A stretch of 64,000 bases of DNA from Vulcanimicrobiota bacterium (GTDB lineage Bacteria; Vulcanimicrobiota; Xenobia; Xenobiales; JADMJV01): assembly GCA_023447635.1 (NCBI GenBank), contig JAEXNA010000096.1, positions 1 to 64,000 on the forward strand. The letters are read 5' to 3'. Positions 1-8,979 of the stretch are shown in pieces. The notes below the pieces were generated by a model that saw only the letters and a list, made by a program, of their open reading frames with translations, did not search any database and was not told the origin of the DNA. The position numbers and the translations under genes were made by a program. The first letter of the stretch is position 1. The number at the start of each line of letters is the position of its first letter.

Positions 1-2
1 GC

Positions 3-644
3 GGTGAACAGACCAACACGACCGGCGAGAACCCCAACGTCCGTCGACGCAAACCGCTGGAAATTCACGTTCACCATCATTTTTACAAGAACAACTGCGG
101 GGGAGCGTTCACCTGCAATCAGGGACAGGGCTCGAATTCGACCAATCAGTCCCATAACGCCTTCGGCTCCTATGGCGCCGTCAACCGGTGGACCGAGAGT
201 TCTCGCAGTTCCGGCTGCTATTCGCCGTTCCAGAACACCTACCAGACGTTCGGCTACGGTAATCCCGGCAGCCCTGGTGGTGTCTTTGGCACCGGCTACG
301 GCAACGGCTACAACTACGGTGGGGCCTCCTATGGCAACTCTTACGGGAACAGCTACGGCGGCGGCTATCAGTCCTACGGGTCGAACTTTGGTGGCTACCA
401 GTCTTACAATCAGGCCTACGGCAACTATCAGAACGCTTACCAGAACGCTTATCAGAACTCGTCTCAGCAGCTCCCTAGCTACAACTGGGGTGACTTCAAC
501 TACAGCTGGGGCAACAGCAGTAACAGCCCGTTCGGCGTCTTGCCGAGCGCTTACGCTGGCTACGCGATGACCTCTCCGTTTACCGATTTTGGCACGGCTT
601 CCGGTATTGCCGGAATCGCTTCCGCACTTTCCCTACTTTTTTAG
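3..644 (+). CDS. Gly/Tyr/Asn/Gln-rich low-complexity protein (3' part)
   Basis: This gene runs in from the left edge; the frame is open from base 3 to the TAG at 642-644 with no start in the window. The product has a His-rich stretch (HVHHHFYKNN) and two early Cys, then about 100 residues dominated by Gly, Tyr, Asn, Ser and Gln in units such as YGNSYGNSYGGGYQSYG and NYQNAYQNAYQN, and ends in a short hydrophobic tail (ASALSLLF). An overlapping frame (4-570) is also open but gives Thr/Arg/Ala-rich nonsense typical of a shadow. Composition resembles prion-like or secreted adhesive low-complexity proteins, but no domain is recognised and the function is unknown. It ends 10 bases before a tRNA promoter. 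Confidence 0.75.
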   Translation, partial: GEQTNTTGENPNVRRRKPLEIHVHHHFYKNNCGGAFTCNQGQGSNSTNQSHNAFGSYGAVNRWTESSRSSGCYSPFQNTYQTFGYGNPGSPGGVFGTGYGNGYNYGGASYGNSYGNSYGGGYQSYGSNFGGYQSYNQAYGNYQNAYQNAYQNSSQQLPSYNWGDFNYSWGNSSNSPFGVLPSAYAGYAMTSPFTDFGTASGIAGIASALSLLF

Positions 645-653
645 AGAAGGGGG

Positions 654-682
654 TTGACGCCCGTCGCCCGGTAGTCTATATT
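654..682 (+). promoter_or_regulatory. Sigma-70 type promoter of tRNA-Ala
   Basis: TTGACG (654-659) and TATATT (677-682) are separated by exactly 17 bases and lie 11 bases upstream of the mature tRNA 5' end. The same pair of hexamers with the same spacing precedes tRNA-Gln at 63185-63213, which strongly supports both. Confidence 0.8.
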
Positions 683-693
683 CTGCGAGTCGA

Positions 694-768
<75 letters not shown>

Positions 769-769
<1 letters not shown>

Positions 770-821
770 AAGACAAAGAAGAAGGGGAGTTCTAGGACTC
801 CCCTTCTTCTTTGTCTTTTTT
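769..821 (+). terminator. Rho-independent terminator after tRNA-Ala
   Basis: A perfect stem of about 22 bp (769-790 pairing with 797-818) encloses the loop tctagg and runs into a T-tract. It starts at the last base of the tRNA, so the tRNA is a single-gene transcript. Confidence 0.9.
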
Positions 822-1030
822 GCTTTCTGGTGTCACGAGTCACTTCGCTCTGGAAAAAGGAACTCGGGGTCACCGGAAGAATAGCGAGCCACGAGCAGGA
901 GATCTTGGCGTTTTTTGACGGGTCTTCTGATCACAACGAGGTTTCATAGAAGGTCGGTTTACGTAGTATGGCATTTCGCCCGTGTCGTTTCAGGAGTTCG
1001 GTTCTCGGTGTTTTTCAGTGTGAGAAACAC

Positions 1031-1261
1031 ATGTTCCAGCACTCTTATCCGGAGATCTACAATGAGCTCTATGAGTTCTGCCTCGTCAATGTTCCCGACC
1101 GCTTCTGCAGCTACGTCGATTTCGGGTTCTCCCTCGAGGGTGAGCAGCCCAGGATCTTTATCAACTGCACCCACCCGTACCAGTCTCGCCCGCTCGAGAG
1201 CTTCCGGGACTGCATCGAAGAGTGCGACTTCCACGACAAGGAAGGCGAGTCGCTGGGCTAA
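1031..1261 (+). CDS. Small Cys-containing protein upstream of radical SAM gene
   Basis: A 76-residue product starting MFQHSYPEIYNELYEF, with five Cys (two FC pairs, one NC, then DCIEEC) and an acidic C-terminus. An in-frame ATG at 968 would add 21 residues; 1031 is preferred because homology-like, non-Arg-rich sequence begins there, but neither start has a strong ribosome site. The gene lies 49 bases upstream of a radical SAM/SPASM gene on the same strand. Size, Cys content and position would fit a peptide substrate or a small accessory protein of that enzyme; this is inference only. No family recognised. Confidence 0.55.
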   Translation: MFQHSYPEIYNELYEFCLVNVPDRFCSYVDFGFSLEGEQPRIFINCTHPYQSRPLESFRDCIEECDFHDKEGESLG

Positions 1262-1310
1262 GGCCCTTTGACCCTTCACCTATTTCAAGGAAAAGCCACA
1301 CCCGTTTTCA

Positions 1311-2600
1311 GTGACACGTAATCCAGCCACAGCGCCCTTCGTCTCGCGCAGCGAGTACTTCGGCTGTCTGGTCTTCGATCGAAGGAACAGCGATTACATC
1401 GCCTTCGACCACGAGGCCGCAGAGATCTTCGAGGCTTCCAAAGAGGGCAGTCTGGACGAAGTCTACCAAAAGGTATCTCATTCCACCACTCGGCAGTCTT
1501 TCGATACCTTCGTTCAGCTCTGCTCGTCGATAGGACTCTTTGCCAACGGGACCTTTCAAGGGGCGACCATCAACAACGCCACCGCAGGTTCGAACTGCCT
1601 GACGGCTCCAATCCAGGTCTATTTTCAGCCGACGCGCTACTGCAATATGGCCTGCAAGCACTGCTGGGCCGACGCCGGCCAGCCTCGAGCGAGAGAACTT
1701 ACCATCCTGGAAGTTCGGAATATGCTCGACCAGATGGCCGCCCTGGGCGTCTTCAAGTTACGGCTTGGCGGCGGTGAGCCGCTGGGTCGCGGCGATATCT
1801 TCGAGATCATCGAGCATGCCAATAGCCGCGGGATTCGTGTCAGTCTGGCCACCAACGCCACCATGGCTACCAAGGCCGTGGCCTCTCGCCTTGCCGAACT
1901 CGATATCGACGAAATCAAGATCTCTCTGGACGCCTCGAGTGAAAAGTCTTACGACTATCTTCGCTCGGAACGGGCCTACCGCAAAGCGATGCGCGGCATC
2001 AAGAATCTCAAGGACACGGTCGACGCTCCGATCTACTTCCATAGCGTTCTTCAGCGGGATAATTTGACCGAGATTCCCGCCCTGGTCAAAACGGCCGAGA
2101 AGATGAACGTCGATCGTATCGTCTTCTCGACCATCGTTCCCGCCGGGCGAGCACGAGAGAACCCCAAAACGCTTCTGACGGTCGACGAAATCAATAGCGC
2201 TCTCGAGTTGGCCCGCCGGATCGCTCAAAGCAGCCGAATCAAGATCGAGACCCCCGGAAAAGTTCCCCCCGCCTACAGCCAGAAACGTCTTTTCGAAGGC
2301 TTCGGGTCGGAAGAAGGCCACGTGGCCTGTCACGTCTCCTCGGACGGAACGGTAGCGCCGTCGGGTCTACTCTCCGAGCTGATGCCCGGAGGTAATATCA
2401 AGGACATGTCGCTTGCCGATATCTGGCAAAAGTCTCAGGCCTTCAGAAATATCCGCTCCGCGCCCGGTAATCCGGTTTGTAACGCTTGCGACTACTTCCG
2501 CTCCTGCCGAGGCGGTTCGAGAGCTCGGACCTATGTTTCCATCGGCAGTCTGACCGAGCCGGATCCGATCTGCACGATCGCCAACGAAGTGGCCCGATGA
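1311..2600 (+). CDS. Radical SAM/SPASM protein with N-terminal PqqD-like domain
   Basis: A 429-residue protein from a GTG start. Residues about 10-85 look like a PqqD-type peptide-recognition domain (FDRRNSDYIAFDHEAAEIFE). The radical SAM cluster motif CNMACKHC is at 111-118, followed by the SAM-binding GGGEPL. A SPASM-like C-terminus holds Cys about 340, CNACDYFRSC from about 390, and a final DPIC, enough for auxiliary Fe-S cluster(s). Related enzymes modify ribosomal peptides (PqqE, MftC, AlbA types) or act in heme biosynthesis (AhbD). The start has no good ribosome site directly upstream. The stop overlaps the next gene by 4 nt, so the two are translationally coupled. Confidence 0.88.
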   Translation: MTRNPATAPFVSRSEYFGCLVFDRRNSDYIAFDHEAAEIFEASKEGSLDEVYQKVSHSTTRQSFDTFVQLCSSIGLFANGTFQGATINNATAGSNCLTAPIQVYFQPTRYCNMACKHCWADAGQPRARELTILEVRNMLDQMAALGVFKLRLGGGEPLGRGDIFEIIEHANSRGIRVSLATNATMATKAVASRLAELDIDEIKISLDASSEKSYDYLRSERAYRKAMRGIKNLKDTVDAPIYFHSVLQRDNLTEIPALVKTAEKMNVDRIVFSTIVPAGRARENPKTLLTVDEINSALELARRIAQSSRIKIETPGKVPPAYSQKRLFEGFGSEEGHVACHVSSDGTVAPSGLLSELMPGGNIKDMSLADIWQKSQAFRNIRSAPGNPVCNACDYFRSCRGGSRARTYVSIGSLTEPDPICTIANEVAR

Positions 2601-2794
2601 GCCAACCGCTCTACGACCTCAAGCCGAGAGCCGCCACTCGACTGGAACTCTTGAACTGCCCCGGCTGCGACCTGGCTCTCGAGGCTAAGGGTCTGGCCCT
2701 CAATGAAGAGACATCTTGTCCCCGCTGTAAGGTGACTTTGCTCCTGGTCACCATTGACGGTGTGTTGATGTTCCTGCGCGACGGCTGGACCTGA
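2597..2794 (+). CDS. Small zinc-ribbon protein
   Basis: A 65-residue product starting MSQPLYDLK with two CxxC knuckles (CPGC and CPRC) 21 residues apart, as in a zinc ribbon, and a hydrophobic C-terminal stretch. The ATG overlaps the TGA of the radical SAM gene (ATGA), which fixes the start and suggests stoichiometric expression. Role unknown; it may bind the enzyme or its substrate, or resemble Trm112-like stubs. Confidence 0.75.
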   Translation: MSQPLYDLKPRAATRLELLNCPGCDLALEAKGLALNEETSCPRCKVTLLLVTIDGVLMFLRDGWT

Positions 2795-2855
2795 GCCGAG
2801 AGGCCGTCCGAGAGCGGGGATAGGACAGGCTCGCTCCAGGTCGAAGAGTCCCGCC

Positions 2856-4724
2856 ATGTTCGGTTCTGTCTCTAACCGTCCCCTGATCACCTTTCGTTGG
2901 GTGGCGTATGCCTCTTTGCTTGCCCTGTTTCTCGTGGCTCCTCACCTGGGAGCAAACCCTACAGATTCCGGCGGCTCGTTAATGCGCGGCGTGTGGGTAG
3001 CAGGGGCCTATGCCGTCTTCCTGGTGCTTCACTCGCTCACCCCGCTGAGGGAATCTCGTAGGCTGACGTTTCCACGTCTCGGCCTGATGGCGGGGGAAAC
3101 GGCTCTGGCGATTCTGGCGATGGCTCTGTTCGGAGCGATGGACTCGTCGGTTCGTGTCTTCGCTCTCCTGGCCGCCCTGATGGTCAGTATCGAACACGGT
3201 CCCAAGCTTGGGCTAGCAAGCGCTATCGCCAGCAGCGGTTTTGCCTTTTGGCAAGACGGAGCGACTCCGTCCTCCGTCGCTCTGACGCTCGTGAGTCTGG
3301 CGCTGGTCGGACTTCCCGTCGTGCAGGAACAGGCCGAGACTCTTCGGCGGGAGATGGGGGTCGAGCAGGGTCACAACCAGCTGGACCGGGCTTACCAGAT
3401 TGCCCGACGCGAAACCAGTCGAAGACAGGAGAACGAGCAGGAGCTTTATGCCGAAAGGCGCCGCTTCGAAGGTCTTGTCGAAATCGCCCTTGGCCTCGTG
3501 ACCGTGCGAGAACAAGACCGGTTGCTCGAACGCGTCGTCGAAGTCGCCGCCGACCAGCTCAACGCAAGAGGCGCCCTGGTCCTGCTGTTACAGGAGGGCC
3601 GACTCCGGGCCAAGGCCGAGGTAGGGATGTCGACCCTTATGGTCGAGGCGTTCGAACAGGCCGCCGACAAGGAGCTTTTGAAGTCGCTGGCCCAGACAGG
3701 GGCGGCTCTCTGCTTCGGCGGCGGCGAGGCTCAAGGCCAGGAACGTCTGCTGAAGAAGTTCTCCCAGCTTCTTCCTCTCGACGGGCAACGGCGTTCGAGC
3801 GAAATCAGGGTCGACCAGATGCTGGCTGTGCCGCTAGCTTCGGCCCAGGACCAACAGCCGTTTGGGCTTCTGGTGGTGGTGAATCAGAACCTGGAGCGAC
3901 CTTTCAGCGAAGCCGAGACCCGATACTTGCACGTCCTTTCCACCAACGCGGCGATCGCCTTGAAGAACATCCTCTTCACAGCCGAGCTCGAGCGGTCTCA
4001 CTGGGAGCTGATCCAGGCTCTGGCCCAGGCCATCGAGGCCAAGGACAGCTACACTTCGAACCACGTGGAGCGAGTGCGGGATATTTCCGTCGAGATCGCC
4101 CGAGCTATCGGATTGGATAGGGATCTGGTCAAGGTGATCGCCATTTCGGCGACACTCCACGACGTGGGTAAGATCTCCACGCCCGATAGCGTGCTACTCA
4201 AGCCCGGCCCTTTGACGGACGACGAGTACGAGATCATGAAACAGCACGCAGAGAACGGAGCTTTGATTCTCCGAGGTATTCGTTCGCTTCCGGAAGGTGT
4301 CGAAGGCATGGTCCGGCATCACCACGAGCGATGGGATGGAAAGGGCTATCCTGGCGGTATCAAGGGTGCCGATATCCCGCTGGGGGCCCAAATCATCTCT
4401 ATCGCGGACTGTTACGACGCTATGACCTACGACCGGCCGTACCGAAAGGGGTTCACTCCCCAGGAAGCTCTCAAGCGAATGGAGATGGGCTGCGGGACTC
4501 AGTTCAACCCGAAGCTGCTCTGCGCATTTTTTGCCATCCAGGGCTATGTTCCCCAGACCGACCCCAGCGCCATCAGTACTTACCACGAGATTGTCGGTCG
4601 GCTCAGGTCGGGGACCTTGCAAGGCGAGGGGAGGCCCGCAGGAGGAAATCCGGCAGGCACGACAGGGGGTCTCGGTCAGGGCAGGGAACAAGGCCCCAAA
4701 CCTCTCCTTTTGGAGAGGAACTGA
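2856..4724 (+). CDS. Membrane GAF/HD-GYP phosphodiesterase-like protein
   Basis: 622 residues. The N-terminal 160 residues contain several hydrophobic segments, followed by a coiled stretch (residues 165-200), a GAF-like domain (about 205-380) and a complete HD-GYP domain. The metal-binding HDVGK lies at 435-439 and HHERWDGKGYPGG near 488-500, the signature of phosphodiesterases that hydrolyse cyclic-di-GMP. A Gly-rich tail follows. It probably senses a membrane or cytosolic signal through GAF and lowers c-di-GMP. Two more HD-GYP proteins and a PilZ protein are in the window. The stop is 7 bases upstream of the next start. Confidence 0.9.
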   Translation: MFGSVSNRPLITFRWVAYASLLALFLVAPHLGANPTDSGGSLMRGVWVAGAYAVFLVLHSLTPLRESRRLTFPRLGLMAGETALAILAMALFGAMDSSVRVFALLAALMVSIEHGPKLGLASAIASSGFAFWQDGATPSSVALTLVSLALVGLPVVQEQAETLRREMGVEQGHNQLDRAYQIARRETSRRQENEQELYAERRRFEGLVEIALGLVTVREQDRLLERVVEVAADQLNARGALVLLLQEGRLRAKAEVGMSTLMVEAFEQAADKELLKSLAQTGAALCFGGGEAQGQERLLKKFSQLLPLDGQRRSSEIRVDQMLAVPLASAQDQQPFGLLVVVNQNLERPFSEAETRYLHVLSTNAAIALKNILFTAELERSHWELIQALAQAIEAKDSYTSNHVERVRDISVEIARAIGLDRDLVKVIAISATLHDVGKISTPDSVLLKPGPLTDDEYEIMKQHAENGALILRGIRSLPEGVEGMVRHHHERWDGKGYPGGIKGADIPLGAQIISIADCYDAMTYDRPYRKGFTPQEALKRMEMGCGTQFNPKLLCAFFAIQGYVPQTDPSAISTYHEIVGRLRSGTLQGEGRPAGGNPAGTTGGLGQGREQGPKPLLLERN

Positions 4725-4731
4725 GGAGCTC

Positions 4732-5712
4732 GTGCCTTACAACTGTCAAGTCCCCACCTCGGTCCTGGATGCGCTGAACGCCGGCCAGACCTTTCTGCTG
4801 GCAGCCCATATTGGGCTGGATGGCGACCATCTCGGGTCGATGCTGGCGCTAGGTCGCGCCCTGCGAAGTGCAGGCAAGACCGTCTGCTGCTACCTGCCCG
4901 AGGCGGTGCCCGAAGCCTACCAGTTCATGCCTGACCTGGAGAAGCTGGACGCGAAGATCGCTCCGCTGGCGTACGACACTCTGATCACTTTAGAGTGCCC
5001 CGACGTTCAGCGTCTGCCCGAGGGGATCTCCATACCGGAGTTTCAGCAGCGCGGGATCAAGGTCGTGAACCTGGACCACCATCCCGACAACGAGAACTAC
5101 GGCGACGTGCTCTGGATCGAGCCGGATGCCGGTGCCCTGGGTGAGATGATCTTTGATATCCTGCGCGCTCAAGGTTACCCCCTGGACCGAGAGATCGCCA
5201 CGGCCATCTACACCGCTATCATTACCGACACCGGGTCCTTTCAGTATTCGCGCGTCACTCCGGACACCCACCTGAAGCTTGCCGAACTTCTTCGTTTTGG
5301 GCTTCTGACCGACGATATCTCGCGTTGGCTCTTCCGGGACACCCGGCCCGCTGTGGTCAAGCTCCTGGGCTCTATGCTGTCGAAAGTCCAGATCACGGAT
5401 GATGGACTGCTAGCCTATGCCGAGTTGACTCTCGAGGAGCTAGAGAGGCTGCAGGTGTCCGACAGTGAGACAGGCTTCTTCATCGACGATATCGACAGGG
5501 TCAAGGGGCCAGAAGTGGTCGCGATTTTCAAAGAGTTGAGCCCTTCCAGGGTCAAAGTCAGTCTGCGCTCCCGACGAGCCGCCATCAACGGAGTCGCCGC
5601 TCAGTTCGGGGGCGGGGGACATCCCAAGGCGGCGGGATGTGTCGTCGAGGGAACGCTGGATTCCGTTCGCGAGAGAGTGGTGTCCGCTCTTCAGCAGAGT
5701 CTGAACTCGTAG
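4732..5712 (+). CDS. DHH-family phosphoesterase (NrnA/oligoribonuclease-like)
   Basis: 326 residues. The family's first metal motif appears as HIGLDGDHLGS near the N-terminus (consensus HxxPDGD), DHH is at 115-117 within NLDHHPDNENYG, and the DHHA1 substrate-binding motif GGGGHPKAAG is near the C-terminus. Proteins of this type degrade nanoRNA or cyclic-dinucleotide breakdown products and 3'-phosphoadenosine phosphate. The GTG at 4732 is chosen because the preceding reading is low-complexity and overlaps the HD-GYP gene; GGAG-rich sequence lies just upstream. Placement next to an HD-GYP gene could couple pGpG formation to its breakdown (inference). Confidence 0.9.
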   Translation: MPYNCQVPTSVLDALNAGQTFLLAAHIGLDGDHLGSMLALGRALRSAGKTVCCYLPEAVPEAYQFMPDLEKLDAKIAPLAYDTLITLECPDVQRLPEGISIPEFQQRGIKVVNLDHHPDNENYGDVLWIEPDAGALGEMIFDILRAQGYPLDREIATAIYTAIITDTGSFQYSRVTPDTHLKLAELLRFGLLTDDISRWLFRDTRPAVVKLLGSMLSKVQITDDGLLAYAELTLEELERLQVSDSETGFFIDDIDRVKGPEVVAIFKELSPSRVKVSLRSRRAAINGVAAQFGGGGHPKAAGCVVEGTLDSVRERVVSALQQSLNS

Positions 5713-5723
5713 GTCTATCACCC

Positions 5724-7019
5724 TTGACTCGTCGATTCTCCCTTTCCACTCTTGGCTGCCGAGCCAATCAGGCCGATTCAGCTCGCTTAAGAGCTATTCT
5801 GCTGGGCGCGGGGTTCGAGGAGCGACCGTTCGGTGAGGCCGTGGACTGCTCGATCGTCAACACCTGCACCGTGACGGCCGAAGCGGACCGTAAGTCTCGG
5901 CAGCTACTTACCCGGGCGTTGCGTGTCATTCCCGACTCGGGTCAAGTGGTTGCTACCGGCTGCGCTGTGGCTAGTCGAGGCGGTCTCAAGCAGCTGCCCG
6001 GAGCTGTCCTGCGCCTCCCGCCAGACCAACGGGAGGGGTTGTTGGACCTGCTCGACGTCGAAGCTTGCCCTGGTCGCGAGACCCTTCCTGTGGTCCATCG
6101 GACCACCCGGGCGTTGCTCAAGATTCAGGACGGCTGCGATCAGTTTTGTACGTTCTGCATCGTCCCTTACGTTCGAGGGCGCAGCAAGAGCGTGGCGCTG
6201 GAAGACATCGTAGCGCAGGCGCAGGCTTTCGAACGTCAGGGCTATTCTGAGATCGTTCTCACGGGCATTCACCTCTCTATCTGGGGTCACGATCTGGCTG
6301 GAACCCCTGATCTGAGCCATCTGGCTTCCGCGATCCTCAAGGCCACGAACAGCATCAGGCTGCGGTTGGCCTCGGTCGAGCCGGACCGGTTCCCTCTAGA
6401 GCTGATCCATCTCATGGCGGTCGAGCCTCGCCTTTGCCCTTATCTTCATCTGGTGCTGCAGCACGCCAGCGACGCCATCCTGGAGCGGATGCATCGCGGC
6501 TATAACCTGGCGCACTACGACAAGCTGGTGACGGAGTTTTTCTCCCGAGTTCCCCAGGCGACGTTGTCATCGGATATCATGGTGGGCTTTCCAGGAGAGT
6601 CCGAGGCCGATTTTCAAGCTCTGGTCCGCTACCTTCGGGCCACTCCTTATTACCATCTTCATGTTTTCCCGTACTCGAGTCGGCCGGGTACCGCCGCCTC
6701 GAAGTTCTCGGACTCTGTAAGTGATGAGGTCAAAAAGCGGCGCCGTGACGTGTTGCTCAAGCTAGCTGCGAAGAAGAAGGCCGAAGCGTTGCGAACGATG
6801 ATCGGCCAGAGGACGACCGTCGTCTTCGAGGGCGACCACAAGCCGGGCTGGCTGAAAGGCACCGCTCACAACGGCATGGCGCTGGCCGCTCGCGCTGGAG
6901 CGGCTCTGCGTAAGCGAGAGGCCGAGGTCGAGGTGACCAGGCACGAAGGTGGATATCTGATCGGCCGGGTGGACACCGAGGAGAAGGGTTTGGCCCTGTC
7001 GGCGGGGGGGCAGGACTAA
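5724..7019 (+). CDS. mtaB: tRNA t6A37 methylthiotransferase MtaB
   Basis: Radical SAM methylthiotransferase of 431 residues. It has the N-terminal UPF0004-type domain with cluster Cys (TLGCRANQADS, NTCTV, ATGCAV), the radical SAM motif CDQFCTFC at 138-145 followed by the family VPYVRGRSKS, and a C-terminal TRAM-like region. It converts t6A37 to ms2t6A37 in ANN-decoding tRNAs. The TTG at 5724 is favoured because family homology starts at RRFSLSTLGC and an AGGT sits 9 bases upstream; an in-frame extension into the previous gene is possible. Confidence 0.88.
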   Translation: MTRRFSLSTLGCRANQADSARLRAILLGAGFEERPFGEAVDCSIVNTCTVTAEADRKSRQLLTRALRVIPDSGQVVATGCAVASRGGLKQLPGAVLRLPPDQREGLLDLLDVEACPGRETLPVVHRTTRALLKIQDGCDQFCTFCIVPYVRGRSKSVALEDIVAQAQAFERQGYSEIVLTGIHLSIWGHDLAGTPDLSHLASAILKATNSIRLRLASVEPDRFPLELIHLMAVEPRLCPYLHLVLQHASDAILERMHRGYNLAHYDKLVTEFFSRVPQATLSSDIMVGFPGESEADFQALVRYLRATPYYHLHVFPYSSRPGTAASKFSDSVSDEVKKRRRDVLLKLAAKKKAEALRTMIGQRTTVVFEGDHKPGWLKGTAHNGMALAARAGAALRKREAEVEVTRHEGGYLIGRVDTEEKGLALSAGGQD

Positions 7020-7093
7020 GGCTAGCCCCTTTTGAAAGCGGGCACGCGTTTGGACCGGGCGGCTAGCTCGGCCAAGAGGGTAGGAGGTGCCGA

Positions 7094-7999
7094 GTGGCAC
7101 GATTCTTGGAAAAGTTGAGGCTTCAGGGTCCGAAAGTGGACCGGCCGGGCGACCACGTCATGAGCGGCGCGGGCAGCGGCGGTGAGGCCAACTGGACGAA
7201 ATGCGCTTCGTGCGCCGTGGTTCTGAGAAAGAAGAACCTCGACGACAATCAAGGCGTCTGTCCCGAGTGCGGACACCATCATAAGATTACGGCGTTCCAG
7301 CGTCTGGCGATGCTCAGCGATGCGGGCAGCTTCCAGGAGTGGGACCGGCGACTGGTCTCCGAGGACCCCTTGGAGTTTGGCCAGGACTACCTGGATAAAC
7401 TCGCTCAGGACCGAGTCAAGACGGGGCTGACCGACGCCATTCTCACCGGACGCTGTACTCTCGACAGCCGTCCGATGGCTCTGGGCATCATGGATTTTCG
7501 CTTCCGCGGCGGTTCGATGGGTTCGGTGGTAGGGGAGAAGATCAGCCGACTGCTGGAGAAAGCGGTTCAAGAGCGTCTCCCTGCCGTCGTAGTGACTTCG
7601 TCCGGAGGCGCCCGAATGCAAGAGGGGATGCTGAGCCTGATGCAGATGGCTCGCACCTCGGCGGCGGTCCGCTTGATCAACGAAGCGGGGCTGCCCTATA
7701 TCACGATTCTCACCGACCCCACGACAGCGGGGGTCGCGGCCTCGTTTGCTTCGCTGGGCGACGTTATTCTGGCCGAGCCCAAGGCGATCATCGGATTTTC
7801 GGGAGCCCGTGTTATCGAGCAGACGATTCGCCAAAAGCTACCCGAAGGGTTCCAGACTTCGGAGTTCTATCTCTCCAAAGGGTTCATCGACCGTGTGGTT
7901 CCCCGTCCTGAGCTTCGCTCTACGCTCTCGAGCGTCTTGAGTATGCTGATGGGTGGAAGCGCCTCGTCGGAAGGTAGTATGACGGAGGGTCAACGATGA
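7094..7999 (+). CDS. accD: Acetyl-CoA carboxylase carboxyltransferase subunit beta
   Basis: 301 residues, the normal length. The N-terminal zinc ribbon has Cys 37, 40, 56 and 59 (CASC and CPEC); the carboxyltransferase core includes SSGGARMQEG and DPTTAGVAASFASLGD. With AccA it transfers carboxyl from biotin to acetyl-CoA, the first step of fatty-acid synthesis. The GTG start follows AGGAGG at a 6-base spacing. The stop overlaps accA by 4 nt, as expected for a stoichiometric alpha2beta2 complex. Confidence 0.97.
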   Translation: MARFLEKLRLQGPKVDRPGDHVMSGAGSGGEANWTKCASCAVVLRKKNLDDNQGVCPECGHHHKITAFQRLAMLSDAGSFQEWDRRLVSEDPLEFGQDYLDKLAQDRVKTGLTDAILTGRCTLDSRPMALGIMDFRFRGGSMGSVVGEKISRLLEKAVQERLPAVVVTSSGGARMQEGMLSLMQMARTSAAVRLINEAGLPYITILTDPTTAGVAASFASLGDVILAEPKAIIGFSGARVIEQTIRQKLPEGFQTSEFYLSKGFIDRVVPRPELRSTLSSVLSMLMGGSASSEGSMTEGQR

Positions 8000-8979
8000 G
8001 CACGATTCTCGAGGTCGAAAAACCTCTCATCGAACTCGAGGCCAAGATTCGGGAGCTTCGTGAGGTGAACCTTACCGGCGCCTTGGACCTGTCGGCAGAG
8101 ATCCGCCAACTCGAGCGTAAGGCTCAGCTGCTGAAGGCCAGCATCTACGACAACCTCAGCGGTTGGGACAGGGTACAGATCGCACGCCACGCGCAGCGCC
8201 CTACGACTCTGGACTACCTGGAGAATATCTTCACCGATTTCACCGAGCTGCACGGCGACCGTCTGTTGGGTGATGACCCTGCCGTTGTGGCAGGTCTGGC
8301 CAGGCTGGCCGGAAACCCTTGTGTCGTTTTTGGGCATCAAAAGGGCAAAGAGACGAAGGAGAACCTTCATCGCAACTTTGGCATGCCGAATCCGGAAGGC
8401 TTCCGCAAAGCGTGCCGAATGATGAGGATGGCCGAGCGTTTTGGCCTTCCCATCGTCAGTTTCATCGACACCCCGGGGGCCTATCCTGGGATTGTCGCCG
8501 AGGAGCGGGGTCAGTACGAGGCGATCGCTTCTTCCATCATGCTGATGACCGGCATCGCCGTACCGATCGTCACCGTGGTGATCGGGGAGGGCGGCTCGGG
8601 CGGAGCGCTGGGAATCGCCGTAGGCGACCGCGTTCTGATGTTGGAGAACTCGGTTTATTCCGTTATCTCTCCCGAAGGCTGCGCCACGATCCTGTGGCGC
8701 GACGTCAGTAAAGCTCGTCAGGCCGCCAACAGTCTGGGCCTGACCAGCGAAAAGCTCAAAGAGCTGGGACTCATCGATGAGATCCTGCCTGAACCGGTGG
8801 GCGGCGCCCATCGCAACACCGGGCAAACCTATACCACTGTGAAACAAGCCATCGAAAGGAACCTAAACTCCCTCCGTCGCGAGACCGGCGAGGCGCTGGT
8901 GGAAGGCCGTTATCAGAAGTACCGTCTGATGGGCCGATTCCGAGAAGCCTCGAATTCGGAGTTGCCCAGCCATCCATGA
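7996..8979 (+). CDS. accA: Acetyl-CoA carboxylase carboxyltransferase subunit alpha
   Basis: 327 residues with the AccA hallmarks: an N-terminal helical region (LEAKIRELRE), ELHGDR, GHQKGKETKE, FIDTPGAYPG, and the oxyanion-forming GEGGSGGALG. It is the partner of AccD and overlaps it by 4 nt. Its own stop overlaps pyk by 4 nt, so accD-accA-pyk form one translationally coupled unit linking glycolytic output with malonyl-CoA synthesis. Confidence 0.97.
   Translation: MSTILEVEKPLIELEAKIRELREVNLTGALDLSAEIRQLERKAQLLKASIYDNLSGWDRVQIARHAQRPTTLDYLENIFTDFTELHGDRLLGDDPAVVAGLARLAGNPCVVFGHQKGKETKENLHRNFGMPNPEGFRKACRMMRMAERFGLPIVSFIDTPGAYPGIVAEERGQYEAIASSIMLMTGIAVPIVTVVIGEGGSGGALGIAVGDRVLMLENSVYSVISPEGCATILWRDVSKARQAANSLGLTSEKLKELGLIDEILPEPVGGAHRNTGQTYTTVKQAIERNLNSLRRETGEALVEGRYQKYRLMGRFREASNSELPSHP

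Noticed and set aside
4..570. Open frame with an ATG at base 4 giving a Thr/Arg/Ala-rich product
   Set aside because: It is a shadow of the Gly/Tyr/Asn/Gln-rich gene one frame away (3-644), which has the natural stop before the tRNA promoter.
915..949. TTGACG at 915 as a promoter for the radical SAM cassette
   Set aside because: No acceptable -10 hexamer lies at 16-18 bases; TCATAG is 23 bases away.
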